Numbered from the stretch's first letter, positions 1-8,328 are shown. The stretch is 64,000 nt of DNA from Bradyrhizobium sp. CCGE-LA001 (GCF_000296215.2 NZ_CP013949.1:5697501-5761500); one strand, 5' to 3'. Notes: generated by a model not told the origin, from the sequence alone. Translations and numbers: made by a program.

Positions 1-276
1 AGCGCTGCGGTCGTCACCATGCTGACATCCAGCGCCTTTGCCGAAGACATGACCGGAATGATCACGCGGATCGATCGGCTCAACGGCACCATCTCGATCC
101 AGCAAACGCAGAAAGGCACGGTCGGCGCCAGCACAGGCAACGCCGGCGCGCTCCAGGAATACAAGGCGAAGGACGCGGCAATGCTGGACGCCGTCCATGC
201 CGGCGACAGGGTGAGCTATACGGCCACCGAGACGAACGGCACGGGTACGCTGACGAAGTTGCAGAAGCAAAAATAG
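1..276 (+). CDS. Secreted CusF-like small protein (5' truncated by window edge)
   Basis: The reading frame is open from base 1, and the visible start reads as the end of a signal peptide (AAVVTMLTSSAFAED), so the true start lies upstream of the window. The mature part is about 75 residues with a G-x-I-x-x-I-D...G-D-x-V pattern that resembles the small beta-barrel CusF/copper-binding fold. The Met and Trp metal ligands of CusF are not evident, so metal binding is not supported. It precedes the quinoprotein accessory cluster on the other strand. I call it only a periplasmic small beta protein with weak CusF resemblance. Confidence 0.55.
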   Translation, partial: SAAVVTMLTSSAFAEDMTGMITRIDRLNGTISIQQTQKGTVGASTGNAGALQEYKAKDAAMLDAVHAGDRVSYTATETNGTGTLTKLQKQK

Positions 277-315
277 CTGCCTGCTTCCGGGGAGAGGCAG
301 GCACTGCATCCAATC

Positions 316-873
316 TTACTGGTCCGGGCGCGGTTCCGGCTGCGCGTCCTCGACGGGCAGCTTCGCACCCTCCCACCCGTCGGTGCCGTCACGATACCAG
401 GCGATGTTGGAATATCCATACGCCATCGCACGTTTGGCCGCGTTCCAGGACATCCAGCAATCGGCGAGGCAATAGATCACGAGCAGTGCAGTCTTGTCGC
501 CGTGCGAGGCGCGGGCGAGGCCGCGCTGGAGATAGTCGTCCATGGCCGGCGGCAGCATGCCGTAGCCGGTATCGGGCAGCCAGATGCTGCCCGGAATGTT
601 CCTCCGCGGCGCATCGCGCCAGACGGTGCCTTCGGGAAGGTTCTTCGGCTTCGGCGGCCGCGGCATTACGTCGACGAAGGCCCCGCTCTTCGCGCGCCAT
701 ATCTCCTCGGCCTCCGCCGTCGACAACACGCGTGCGCCGGCAAGTGCCGCCGGCACCGGTGCGCGGTATTGGTCGGTGCGATAGCCCTCGGGCTCGAACG
801 GCTCCTGCTGCTGCGCCGATCCCTGCCCTGCCAGAATGGCAGCAAGCAGCGCAACGGCAAGATGCGGCCTCAT
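316..873 (-). CDS. PQQ-dependent catabolism-associated CXXCW-motif rhodanese-like protein
   Basis: The 185-residue protein has a signal peptide (residues 1-20, ending GQGSA-QQQ) and a rhodanese-like domain ending in YCLADCWMSW, the Cys...Cys-Trp signature of the family found beside PQQ dehydrogenases. The family is periplasmic; a thiol-redox or sulfur-carrying role is inferred, not proven. The start is the ATG at 871-873, which overlaps the stop of the upstream binding-protein gene as ATGA and so implies translational coupling. Much longer readings of this frame run antiparallel through the upstream gene and are artefacts. With the neighbouring XoxJ-like protein, zinc hydrolase and SoxYZ-like carrier it forms the known quinoprotein accessory set. 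Confidence 0.88.
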   Translation of the reverse strand: MRPHLAVALLAAILAGQGSAQQQEPFEPEGYRTDQYRAPVPAALAGARVLSTAEAEEIWRAKSGAFVDVMPRPPKPKNLPEGTVWRDAPRRNIPGSIWLPDTGYGMLPPAMDDYLQRGLARASHGDKTALLVIYCLADCWMSWNAAKRAMAYGYSNIAWYRDGTDGWEGAKLPVEDAQPEPRPDQ

Positions 874-1754
874 GGCGTCTTCTTGACCGTCTCCGCACCG
901 AGCGGCCGGTTGCTCTCGTCGAGCAGCGGGACGCCGAAGTCGAGCAGGATCTTGTTGATCTCGCCCTGGTTCTCCTGAATCAGCTTGTTCAACTGCCGCT
1001 TCCAGTTCTGGTCGGCGGGACGCACGCCCATGCCGATGCGATAGACCAGCTTCGGTCCGGTGGTCTCCTTCACCAGCGGCGTGACATGGAACGACGCGCC
1101 GGCCTTTTTGGCGTAGTAGCCGGCCATCGGGCCCCACAGCACGCCGGCATCGATCTTGCCGGCGCTGAGATCGTCGATCATCGCCTGCGCCGAATTGTCG
1201 AAGCGCGTGTCGATCATCAGCTGATAGGGCTTTGCATCACCCATCAAGCCGGCCAGCGCCATGTTGGTTGCCGGCGGCGTACCGGCGACGATGCCGACAT
1301 GCTTGCCCTTCAATTTGGGATCCTCGAGCGTCTCGACGTCCTCAAGCCCGCTGCCGGCCTTGGCGACCAGCGCATAGCTCGTGCGGTAATAAGGATTGGT
1401 GCCCTGCACGAGATCGTCGCCCTGCGGAAAGCCCATGATGACGTCGCAGCGATGCGCACCCAGCGTCATGCGCACGAACCCGGCGGCCTGCGGAAAGAAA
1501 ACGTAATCGAGCTTTTTCTGGAGCTTCTCCGCCAGGAATTCGGCCAGCTTGTTCTCGAAGCCTTCGCCCTTCTCGTTGGAAAACGGCAGGTTGCGCGGAT
1601 CGGCACAGACGCGCAGCACCTTGGGATCGACCAGTTCGAAGGAGAGGTCGCCGGTCTCGCTCGTCTGCGCGACGGCGGCATCGCCGACCACGCAGGATGC
1701 AACCAGGACCCACAGTGAAAACAACCAGCGACGATGTCGTCCGGTCTCCGTCAT
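870..1754 (-). CDS. xoxJ: Quinoprotein dehydrogenase-associated periplasmic binding protein (XoxJ/MxaJ-like)
   Basis: This 294-residue protein carries a signal peptide (about residues 1-31, ending VAQTS) and a family 3 solute-binding fold: LRVCADPRNLPFSNEKGEGFENKLAEF at the start of the mature domain and a second lobe around the GKHVGIVAGTPP segment. Homologues are encoded with MxaF/XoxF and are thought to help dehydrogenase maturation or activity rather than transport. The ATG at 1752-1754 has a good GAGGA site. The gene overlaps the CXXCW gene downstream by 4 bases. A second XoxJ-like protein lies at 12920-13849, so this one may serve a different one of the three dehydrogenases. Confidence 0.85.
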   Translation of the reverse strand: MTETGRHRRWLFSLWVLVASCVVGDAAVAQTSETGDLSFELVDPKVLRVCADPRNLPFSNEKGEGFENKLAEFLAEKLQKKLDYVFFPQAAGFVRMTLGAHRCDVIMGFPQGDDLVQGTNPYYRTSYALVAKAGSGLEDVETLEDPKLKGKHVGIVAGTPPATNMALAGLMGDAKPYQLMIDTRFDNSAQAMIDDLSAGKIDAGVLWGPMAGYYAKKAGASFHVTPLVKETTGPKLVYRIGMGVRPADQNWKRQLNKLIQENQGEINKILLDFGVPLLDESNRPLGAETVKKTP

Positions 1755-1879
1755 CGCGCTTCCTCCTCGCTTTGTTTGAATGTTATCCATGCAACGCATG
1801 ACGCGCCATGTTTTGCCAATTGGTGTTGGCTTTCTTGTTGCAGTGCAGTGGGCCAAATCCGTTCAACTGAGGCAGAAAA

Positions 1880-2806
1880 GTGTCTCGCACCGCTTCAATC
1901 GTCTCGGCCTTGTCCCTGCTGGGGATCGCGACGCTAGCACGCGCCGGGGCGGCCGAATTGCCTGTGAGCGAAGTCGCGCCGGGAATCTTCGTACACTCCG
2001 GGACCATCGCCCTGATGACCCGCGACAACGAGGGCGGCATCGCCAATGTCGGCTTCATCGTGGGCGATAATGCGGTGGCCGTCATCGATACCGGCGGTAG
2101 CGTGCGCGAGGGTGAGGCGCTGCTGGCCGCCGTGCGGGCGAAGACGCCCAAGCCGATCCGCTACGTCATCAACACCCACGGCCATCCCGATCATGTTTTC
2201 GGCAATGCAGCCTTCGTCGCCGAAAACCCCACCTTCGTCGGCCATCTGAAGCTGCCGCAGGCGCTCGCGACGCGAGGGCCCTTCTATCTCGACAATTTCC
2301 GCCGCATCATGGGCCGCGAACTGATCGATCCCGTGAAGATCATCGCCCCGACCCTGCTGGTTTCGGACACGATGAACCTGGATCTCGGATCGCGTCGACT
2401 GGCCCTGCGCGCCTGGCCGACCGGGCACAGCGATAGCGATTTGACCGTGCTCGACGAGACGACCAACACCCTGTTCGCCGGCGATCTCGTCTTTCTCCGC
2501 CACGTTCCGGTCATGGATGGCAGCATCCGCGGCTGGCTCGATACGCTGACGGGAATGGAGGCGATCCCGGCGTTGCGCGTCGTTCCCGGTCACGGCCCCG
2601 TGAGCGACTGGCCTGCCGCGCTGACCGATGAACAGCGCTATTTGACAACGCTGCTGTCCGACGTTCGCGCGCTGAACAAGAAGGGCGAGCCGATTCGAAG
2701 CGCCGCCGACAAGGCCGCGGCGGCGGAGCGGCCGCGATGGGAGCTGTTCGAGGACTACAATTCCCGCAACGCAACCGCAGCATTCTCGGAAATTGAATGG
2801 GAGTAG
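1880..2806 (+). CDS. Quinoprotein relay system zinc metallohydrolase (MBL fold)
   Basis: The 308-residue secreted metallo-beta-lactamase-fold protein has a GTG start at 1880 preceded by a GAGG site and a signal peptide ending near ARAGA. The zinc motif H100-x-H102-x-D104-H105 (THGHPDHVFG) is intact, followed by the PTGHSDSD histidine and the GDLVF aspartate. It matches the MBL family that occurs only with SoxYZ-like carriers and quinoproteins, for which a hydrolytic step on a carrier-bound thiol adduct has been proposed. It overlaps the region upstream of the SoxYZ-like gene and is divergent from the XoxJ-like gene, sharing a promoter region of about 125 bases. The substrate is unknown. Confidence 0.85.
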   Translation: MSRTASIVSALSLLGIATLARAGAAELPVSEVAPGIFVHSGTIALMTRDNEGGIANVGFIVGDNAVAVIDTGGSVREGEALLAAVRAKTPKPIRYVINTHGHPDHVFGNAAFVAENPTFVGHLKLPQALATRGPFYLDNFRRIMGRELIDPVKIIAPTLLVSDTMNLDLGSRRLALRAWPTGHSDSDLTVLDETTNTLFAGDLVFLRHVPVMDGSIRGWLDTLTGMEAIPALRVVPGHGPVSDWPAALTDEQRYLTTLLSDVRALNKKGEPIRSAADKAAAAERPRWELFEDYNSRNATAAFSEIEWE

Positions 2807-2850
2807 CAGGCGCGCTAGGCTGCACCGAACGACGTATCGTCCGCAGGACC

Positions 2851-3675
2851 ATGACCATGACGGTATGCACACGCCGCCTGACCCTCACCGCCCTCCTGCT
2901 CGGCTTCGCTCTCGCGGTGCCGGCGCAGGCTGAGGAAGCCAACGATCCCTGGCCGGGCCTGGTGCAGGACATCTTCAGCAACCGTCCGATGAACGACGGC
3001 AGCGCCGTCATTGGCATCGAGATGCCGTATCGCGCCGAGGACGCGGCCATCGTGCCGGTGACCTTGCGCAGCAAGCTGTCGCCCGGCGATGCGCGGCGCA
3101 TCCGCTCGATCACGCTGGTGATCGACCGCAATCCCGCGCCGATGGCGGCGAAGTTCGAGCTCGGACCGGATGCCAATGTCACGGAGATCTCGACGCGGGT
3201 GCGCGTCAACAATTACACCGATGTGCATGCGGTCGCCGAGCTCAGCGACGGCCAGCTCTATGTCTCGAAAGTCTACGTGAAGGCCTCCGGCGGCTGCTCC
3301 GCACCCGCAGGCAAGAACATCGAGGAAGCCAAGGCCCGGCTCGGCCAGATGCGCTACCGGCGATTCGCGCGCGAGGAGGCGCCGGCGAGCCGCGTGCGCG
3401 AGGCGCAGATCATGATCGGCCATCCCAACAATTCCGGGCTGCAGATGGACCAGGTCACGCAGCTCTATATCCCGGCCTTCTTCGTGAACCAGATCAAACT
3501 GACGCAGGACGACAGCCCCGTGCTGTCGATGGAAGGCGGCATCTCGATCTCGGAAGACCCCAACCTCCGCTTCACCTATGTCTCCAACGGCGCCAAGCGC
3601 TTTCGCGCGGAGGCAAAGGACACGGATGGGCACGTGTTCAGGAACGAGTGGGACGTGGAGAAGCCAGGGACGTAA
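2851..3675 (+). CDS. Quinoprotein dehydrogenase-associated SoxYZ-like carrier
   Basis: This 274-residue secreted protein has a signal peptide (LTALLLGFALAVPAQAEE), an N-terminal SoxY-like domain ending at a GGC motif (Cys149, in ASGGCSAP) and a C-terminal SoxZ-like domain beginning near MRYRRFAREE. In SoxYZ the cysteine at the end of SoxY carries sulfur intermediates; here the two subunits are fused, as in the family linked to quinoproteins. The ATG at 2851 is chosen; 2857 is equally possible, and a start at 2797 would overlap the upstream gene. With the zinc hydrolase just upstream it forms a carrier-hydrolase pair. The cargo is unknown. Confidence 0.85.
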   Translation: MTMTVCTRRLTLTALLLGFALAVPAQAEEANDPWPGLVQDIFSNRPMNDGSAVIGIEMPYRAEDAAIVPVTLRSKLSPGDARRIRSITLVIDRNPAPMAAKFELGPDANVTEISTRVRVNNYTDVHAVAELSDGQLYVSKVYVKASGGCSAPAGKNIEEAKARLGQMRYRRFAREEAPASRVREAQIMIGHPNNSGLQMDQVTQLYIPAFFVNQIKLTQDDSPVLSMEGGISISEDPNLRFTYVSNGAKRFRAEAKDTDGHVFRNEWDVEKPGT

Positions 3676-3689
3676 TGAGGCTTGCGCTG

Positions 3690-3850
3690 ACTCCCTCTCC
3701 CCTTGTGGGAGAGGGTGGATCGCCGCGATAGCGGCGAGACGGGTGAGGGGTATGTCTCCGCGAACGATACTCTCACACGCCTGAGCACTTGGAGAGATAC
3801 CCCTCATCCGGCGCTCCGCGCCACCTTCTCCCACAAGGGGAGAAGGGAAG
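3690..3850. repeat. Rhizobial palindromic intergenic element (RIME-like)
   Basis: Two arms of roughly 50-60 bases are inverted copies. TCTCCCCTTGTGGGAGAGGG on the left answers CTTCTCCCACAAGGGGAGAAG on the right, and GGGTGAGGGGTAT answers ATACCCCTCATCC. Each arm itself folds into a hairpin. Elements of this type are dispersed in rhizobial genomes. It sits between convergent genes and may also act in termination. Confidence 0.8.
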
Positions 3851-3856
3851 GGCACC

Positions 3857-4216
3857 TCAAAAACACCTCACCTCGGCTTCCGCCTGCGCGCGCCTCAAAT
3901 CATTCACCGCCGAGTTCGCCTGCTCCGAGGTGCGGAACTGAACGCCGAGATTGCCGCGCACCTGGGACATGCTGAGCGCGGTCTCCGCGGTGACGTAGCG
4001 CGCGTAGGGCATGATCGAAGCCACCACATCAATCGAACAGGAACATTGTTCGATCGACTGCCGGCTCTCGCCATTGGCTTTCATGCAGCCATAGACGTAC
4101 TCCGCGCGCGCCGATGTCGGATAATCGTTGGCCTCCTCGGCCTGCGCCGCGCACGCAGTCGCCGTCAATACCGTCAATGCGGCGACAATCGGTCGTAGCT
4201 GTCCCGCCAGTTTCAT
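3857..4216 (-). CDS. Secreted cysteine-containing protein of the quinoprotein cluster, unknown function
   Basis: This 119-residue protein has a signal peptide (MKLAGQLRPIVAALTVLTATACAAQAEE) and a helical mature region with three clustered cysteines (YGCMKANGES...EQCSCS) plus a C-terminal Cys in the last two residues. The ATG at 4214-4216 is preferred over 4222, because the GGGAGG site touches the upstream ATG but is spaced by 6 bases from this one. I recognise no named domain. Its position between the SoxYZ-like carrier and the ABC transporter suggests a role in the same periplasmic process, perhaps as a small redox or metal partner. Confidence 0.7.
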   Translation of the reverse strand: MKLAGQLRPIVAALTVLTATACAAQAEEANDYPTSARAEYVYGCMKANGESRQSIEQCSCSIDVVASIMPYARYVTAETALSMSQVRGNLGVQFRTSEQANSAVNDLRRAQAEAEVRCF

Positions 4217-4303
4217 GCGCATCCTCCCGCTGGTTGCGGCCCAAGCTATGCTATGCGTATTGTCCTGAAAAGCAGTCTGTCAGAGGAAACGGCTCACAAG
4301 GTG

Positions 4304-5284
4304 ATGAGAGCTTCTGGTCGAACATTGGCGCTCGCGGCGACGCTCGCGTTGACCCTTGCCGCACCCGGCCGCGCCGCGGAGACCGTCCGCCTTGCGGTGC
4401 AGAAGACCGGAACATTCTCCTGGGAGCTGGCCGCGATCCGCGCGAGCGGCCTGGACAAGGAGGCCGACCTGTCGCTCCAGGTCACCGAGCTCGCGAGCAC
4501 CGAGGCCGGCAAGATCGCGATGCGCGCAGGCAGCGCCGACATCATCCTGTCGGACTGGCTGTGGGTATCGCGCGAGCGCGCGCTCGGCGCCAAGCTCACC
4601 TTCTATCCCTATTCCAGTGCGCTCGGCGCGGTGATGGTGCCGGCCAATTCGCCGATCAAGACGCTTGCGGATCTGAAGGGGCGCAAGCTCGCCGTGGCCG
4701 GCGGTGCGATCGACAAGAGCTGGCTGCTGCTCCAGGCAAGCATGAAGCAGGACGGCATCGACCTGAAGTCTGCGGCAACCATCGTCTATGGCGCCCCGCC
4801 CTTGATCGCCGCCAAGGCCCTCGACGGCGAGATGGATGCGAGCCTCAATTTTTGGAATTTCTGCGCGCAGCTCGAAGCCAAGGGCTTTCGCCGGCTCGCC
4901 GGCATCGAGGACATCCTGCCGAAGCTCGGCGCCAAGGGCGCGGTCGCCGCGGTCGGCTATGTCTTCGACGAGAACTGGGCGGCAAGTCATCGCGACGCCG
5001 TGGCGCGCTTCATCGCGATGACGCGCAAGGCCAAGGAGCTGCTGGTGACCTCGGACGCGGCCTGGGACAAGATCGCGCCGCTCACCGGCACGGGCGATCC
5101 GGCCATGCTCAAGACCTACCGCGACCGCTATCGCGACGGCATCCCGCGCCGGAGCATTGCCGACGAGGAGGCGGATGCGCGCGTGCTCTACCGCGTGCTG
5201 GCGGAGACCGGCGGCCGCGATCTCGTGGGACCGGCGGCCGAGCTCGATCCCGGCACCTTCTATCACGCGGTCCCTGGAGACTGA
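4304..5284 (+). CDS. ABC transporter substrate-binding protein (NitT/TauT-like) in quinoprotein cluster
   Basis: The secreted binding protein of about 326 residues has a signal peptide (ASGRTLALAATLALTLAAPGRA) and a type 2 periplasmic-binding fold with the LADLKGRKLAVAGG hinge-proximal motif seen in NitT/TauT-type proteins. ATG 4304 or GTG 4301 begins a natural signal peptide; the earlier ATG at 4253 would add an unneeded 17 residues. It is the first gene of a three-gene transporter (binding protein, permease, ATPase). The ligand is not determinable. Being embedded among PQQ accessory genes, a cofactor-related or lanthanide-related ligand is an inference only. Confidence 0.82.
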   Translation: MRASGRTLALAATLALTLAAPGRAAETVRLAVQKTGTFSWELAAIRASGLDKEADLSLQVTELASTEAGKIAMRAGSADIILSDWLWVSRERALGAKLTFYPYSSALGAVMVPANSPIKTLADLKGRKLAVAGGAIDKSWLLLQASMKQDGIDLKSAATIVYGAPPLIAAKALDGEMDASLNFWNFCAQLEAKGFRRLAGIEDILPKLGAKGAVAAVGYVFDENWAASHRDAVARFIAMTRKAKELLVTSDAAWDKIAPLTGTGDPAMLKTYRDRYRDGIPRRSIADEEADARVLYRVLAETGGRDLVGPAAELDPGTFYHAVPGD

Positions 5285-5285
5285 G

Positions 5286-6023
5286 GTGCTGCGTCTTCTC
5301 TCGTTCGCCCTGCTCCTCGCAGTCTGGTGGATCGCCGCGCTGTTCGCCGGCGGCGCAAAGCTGCCGTCTCCGCCGGCGGTGCTCCAGGTGATGATCGCGG
5401 AAGCCGCATCCGGCGCGTTGTTCCTGCATCTCGGCGCGACACTGGCGCGCGTGGCGCTCGCCTTCACATTGGCGATGTCGCTCGGCAGCGCCATCGGCTA
5501 TCTGATGGGCCGCGTGAAGCTCGCCGACCGGCTCGGCGATCCCTGGCTGATCCTGCTGCTCAATCTGCCCGCGCTGGTCGTGATCGTGCTCGCCTATATC
5601 TGGGCTGGCCTCACCGAGGCCGCCGCGATCGCGGCGATCGCCATCAACAAGCTGCCGACGGCCATCGTCACCCTGCGCGAGGGCACCCGCGCGCTCGACC
5701 GCTCGCTCGATGAGATGGCGAGCGTGTTCGCGATGCCGCGATGGCGCGCCTTCCGCCACGTCGTGCTGCCGCAGCTCGCGCCCTATATCGCAGCCTCCGC
5801 CCGCTCCGGCCTATCGCTGGTATGGAAGATCGTGCTGGTCGCCGAGCTCCTGGGACGGCCGAACGGGGTCGGCTTCGAGATCGGCGTCGCCTTCCAGCTG
5901 TTCGACACGCCGCGCCTGCTCGCCTATTCGCTGACGTTTGCCGCCGTTGTGCTCGTCATCGAAACCTTGCTGGTGCAGCCGTTCGAAGCCCGCGCAACAC
6001 GGTGGCGCCCCCGTGCGGCTTGA
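5286..6023 (+). CDS. ABC transporter permease (NitT/TauT-like)
   Basis: The 245-residue inner-membrane permease has about six hydrophobic segments and the cytoplasmic EAA loop (LDEMASVFAMPRWRAFRHVV) where the ATPase docks. The start is GTG at 5286, two bases after the stop of the binding-protein gene, with CTGGAGA as ribosome site; longer readings begin inside the upstream gene in another frame and have no membrane character. It overlaps the ATPase start. It belongs to the BPD_transp_1 family, and the substrate is set by the upstream binding protein. Confidence 0.85.
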   Translation: MLRLLSFALLLAVWWIAALFAGGAKLPSPPAVLQVMIAEAASGALFLHLGATLARVALAFTLAMSLGSAIGYLMGRVKLADRLGDPWLILLLNLPALVVIVLAYIWAGLTEAAAIAAIAINKLPTAIVTLREGTRALDRSLDEMASVFAMPRWRAFRHVVLPQLAPYIAASARSGLSLVWKIVLVAELLGRPNGVGFEIGVAFQLFDTPRLLAYSLTFAAVVLVIETLLVQPFEARATRWRPRAA

Positions 6024-6750
6024 GGTCGAGATCACAGGCAAGACGTTCAGGAGTGCCGCGGGCGGAACGCACGAGGTGCTGGCGCCGGTCAAATTCGCGC
6101 TGCAATCCGGCGAGGTCGGCGTGCTGATCGGCCCCTCCGGCTGCGGCAAGAGCACGATGCTGCGCATCATCCTGGGGCTCGACCACGAATTTCAGGGGCG
6201 CATCGCGCGCCCGCCGCAGGCGCGGATCGGCATGGTGTTCCAGGAGCCGCGGCTGCTGCCGTGGCGCTCCGTCGAGCAGAACGTGCGACTGGCGGCGCCT
6301 GATGTCACCGATGCGAAGCTCGCCGAGCTGTTCAGGATCCTGGAGCTGGAGGCGCATCGCAACCATTTCCCCGGCGAATTGTCGCTGGGCCTTGCCAGGC
6401 GCGTAGCGCTGGCCCGTGCCTTCGCGGTCGAGCCCGATCTGCTGGTGCTCGACGAACCTCTCGCCTCGCTCGACGACGCGCTCGCCGGCCGCTTGCGCGA
6501 CGAGATCGCAACGCTGGTGGCGAGCCGTCCGGTCATGACGCTGCTCGTCACCCACAGCCTCGACGACGCGATCCGGCTCGGCGACCGCCTGCTCTTCCTG
6601 TCGCCGCGCCCTACCCGCATCGTGCAGGAGGTGCCGATCGCGATTCCGCGCGACGCACGGGGCGAAGCCGAGATTGCGGCAATCAAGGCCGGGCTAGCGC
6701 GACGCATCCAAGAGGAAGGCGACGAACGCGCCGGGCGGGATGCCTCATAG
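6013..6750 (+). CDS. ABC transporter ATP-binding protein with atypical signature motif
   Basis: The 245-residue ATPase has Walker A GPSGCGKST, a Q-loop (MVFQEPRLLPW), Walker B LLVLDEP, a D-loop (ASLDD) and the H-loop (LLVTHS). The usual LSGGQ signature is replaced by LSLGLARR, so the second Gly and the Gln are missing; the rest of the catalytic set is intact. The GTG start at 6013 overlaps the permease by 11 bases. It completes the transporter with the two upstream genes. Confidence 0.85.
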   Translation: MRLEVEITGKTFRSAAGGTHEVLAPVKFALQSGEVGVLIGPSGCGKSTMLRIILGLDHEFQGRIARPPQARIGMVFQEPRLLPWRSVEQNVRLAAPDVTDAKLAELFRILELEAHRNHFPGELSLGLARRVALARAFAVEPDLLVLDEPLASLDDALAGRLRDEIATLVASRPVMTLLVTHSLDDAIRLGDRLLFLSPRPTRIVQEVPIAIPRDARGEAEIAAIKAGLARRIQEEGDERAGRDAS

Positions 6751-6798
6751 GCAATCGCTCGACGCACGTGCTAGATTGGCTCGCAGCGGAGTCTGCTG

Positions 6799-7593
6799 AT
6801 GACGCGAACGATCGCCCTGACGGCGCTTGGCCTTGCTCTGCTCGCGACAACATCGCGCGCGCAGGACATGATGCGCGATCTCGATCTGACGTCACCCGCC
6901 ATGGTCTCCGCCGAGATGAGCCGGCAGGAGGTCGAAGCCACACTAGCCCAAGCGATCGCCGGCGCGCCGGCCGATTTCACCGGCAAGCGGTTATCGGGGC
7001 TCGATCTCAGTGGCCTCGACCTCACCAAAGCAATTCTCCGTGCGGCACGGCTCAACAAGACGAAACTCGCCGGCGCCCGGCTCGACGGGGCGATCCTCGA
7101 TCAGGCGTGGCTGCTGGATGCAGATCTCACGGGCGCGAGTCTGAAGGGCGCCAATTTGTTCGCATCACAGATGGCACGTGCTCGCCTCGACGGCGCCGAT
7201 CTGACTGGTGCGCGCATCACGGCAGATCTCACCGGCGCAAGCATGGTCGGCACGTCGATTGCGGATGCGCATCTCGGCGCCGACATGCGCAACCAGTCGA
7301 TGGGGCTGATGCGCGCGGTGCTGAGATCCGCCAATCTGGAACGGCTGAACGCGCGCAACGCCGATTTGTCGCGCGTCGACCTCGAATTCGCGGTCCTCAG
7401 GGGCGCCGACCTGAGCGGTGCATCGCTGAAAAATGCCCAACTCGGTGGCGCCGATCTGACCGGCGCCATCGTCATCGACGCCGATTTCGATGGCGCCGAT
7501 CTCGTCTCGGCGAAGCTGATCGCACCGAACGGCCTTGACCGCGCCAAAAATTTCGACAAGGCAAAGAACCGCGAACGCCTGATCAGGAAATGA
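6799..7593 (+). CDS. Secreted pentapeptide-repeat protein
   Basis: This 264-residue protein has a signal peptide (ALTALGLALLATTSRAQD) followed from about residue 60 by many A(D/N)LXX pentapeptides (LSGLDLSGLDL, ADLTGASLKGANL, ADLTGARI and so on). These should fold as a right-handed quadrilateral beta helix. A periplasmic pentapeptide protein is less common than the cytoplasmic gyrase-protecting type. It follows the ABC ATPase by 48 bases and overlaps the next frame at its stop, so it is probably in the same transcript. The function is unknown; a scaffold or binding role is possible. Confidence 0.85.
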   Translation: MTRTIALTALGLALLATTSRAQDMMRDLDLTSPAMVSAEMSRQEVEATLAQAIAGAPADFTGKRLSGLDLSGLDLTKAILRAARLNKTKLAGARLDGAILDQAWLLDADLTGASLKGANLFASQMARARLDGADLTGARITADLTGASMVGTSIADAHLGADMRNQSMGLMRAVLRSANLERLNARNADLSRVDLEFAVLRGADLSGASLKNAQLGGADLTGAIVIDADFDGADLVSAKLIAPNGLDRAKNFDKAKNRERLIRK

Positions 7594-7619
7594 AGGCGCG
7601 CCTTTGGGAGGACTGGCTG

Positions 7620-7967
7620 ATGCGTTGGGTTCTGGCTTTGATCGCATTGTTGGCGCTTGCCGGCGAAGCCGCCGCGCAGGCCAAGGGCAAGGGCATCCGG
7701 CTCTGGAATCTGACGGCGGAGACGATCTCCGGCTTCCAGCTCGCTCCCGCCGGCAAGACCGACTGGGGCCCGAACCAATGCCTGAACGACAAGGACAAGG
7801 AGGTCGACCACGACGAACGGCTGCGCATCGTCGGCGTCGAGCCCGGCCGCTACGATGCCAAGGTCGGCTATCCCAGTGGACGCCAATGCGTTGTCCGCGA
7901 TATCGAGATCAGGGCCGATGCCGTGTTCTCGATCGCGGACAAGGATCTGAAGGACTGCAGCAAGTAG
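7620..7967 (+). CDS. Small secreted protein of unknown function
   Basis: The 115-residue protein has a signal peptide (RWVLALIALLALAGEAAAQ) and a short mature domain that looks all-beta (GIRLWNLTAETISGFQLAP), with three cysteines including the C-terminal DCSK. The ATG at 7620 has a strong GGGAGGA site eight bases upstream, so it is preferred over the ATG at 7590 that overlaps the pentapeptide gene. It is probably the last gene of the transcript starting near 4.3 kb. No family name is recognised. Confidence 0.7.
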   Translation: MRWVLALIALLALAGEAAAQAKGKGIRLWNLTAETISGFQLAPAGKTDWGPNQCLNDKDKEVDHDERLRIVGVEPGRYDAKVGYPSGRQCVVRDIEIRADAVFSIADKDLKDCSK

Positions 7968-7988
7968 CGCGGCTCTCCGTTGGAGCCT

Positions 7989-8198
7989 TTATGCCTTGTC
8001 GTTCGGGTGCGGGTATTCGCAGCGCCACTTTATCGCGTGCCACTTCGGATGCTCGCCGACCCATTGCGCAATGTAGGGGGGCGCGGCCATCGCGCATTGC
8101 CGCGGCGACCCGGAATAGTGGAACACCAGATGCTGCTCCTCGCAAGTCGCAGGCGAGAGCACCGCGCACACAGTCACCACCAGGTCAATCGGGTTCAT
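7989..8198 (-). CDS. Small cysteine-containing conserved protein
   Basis: This 69-residue protein (MNPIDLVVTVCAVLSPATCEE...) has four cysteines and a C-terminal WRCEYP segment. Similar short proteins are frequent in rhizobia but have no known role. ATG 8198 is supported by AGAGGA eight bases upstream. It converges with the previous gene. The hydrophobic start may be a signal or anchor; export would allow two disulfides. Confidence 0.65.
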   Translation of the reverse strand: MNPIDLVVTVCAVLSPATCEEQHLVFHYSGSPRQCAMAAPPYIAQWVGEHPKWHAIKWRCEYPHPNDKA

Positions 8199-8328
8199 GC
8201 CGGGATCCTCTCGCATGGGCGATCGAGATTAACACGAAAAACTACGTCCCAAGGAGGGGGAAGTTTCAAATCCGGTGTGGAACTCTGCTCTACACCCTCT
8301 GCCCGCGCGCAGGAGACATGCCCCACAA

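Noticed and set aside
316..1137. Long minus-strand reading through the XoxJ-like gene
   Set aside because: It overlaps a well-supported gene on the same strand in another frame; the ATG at 871-873 with ATGA coupling is better.
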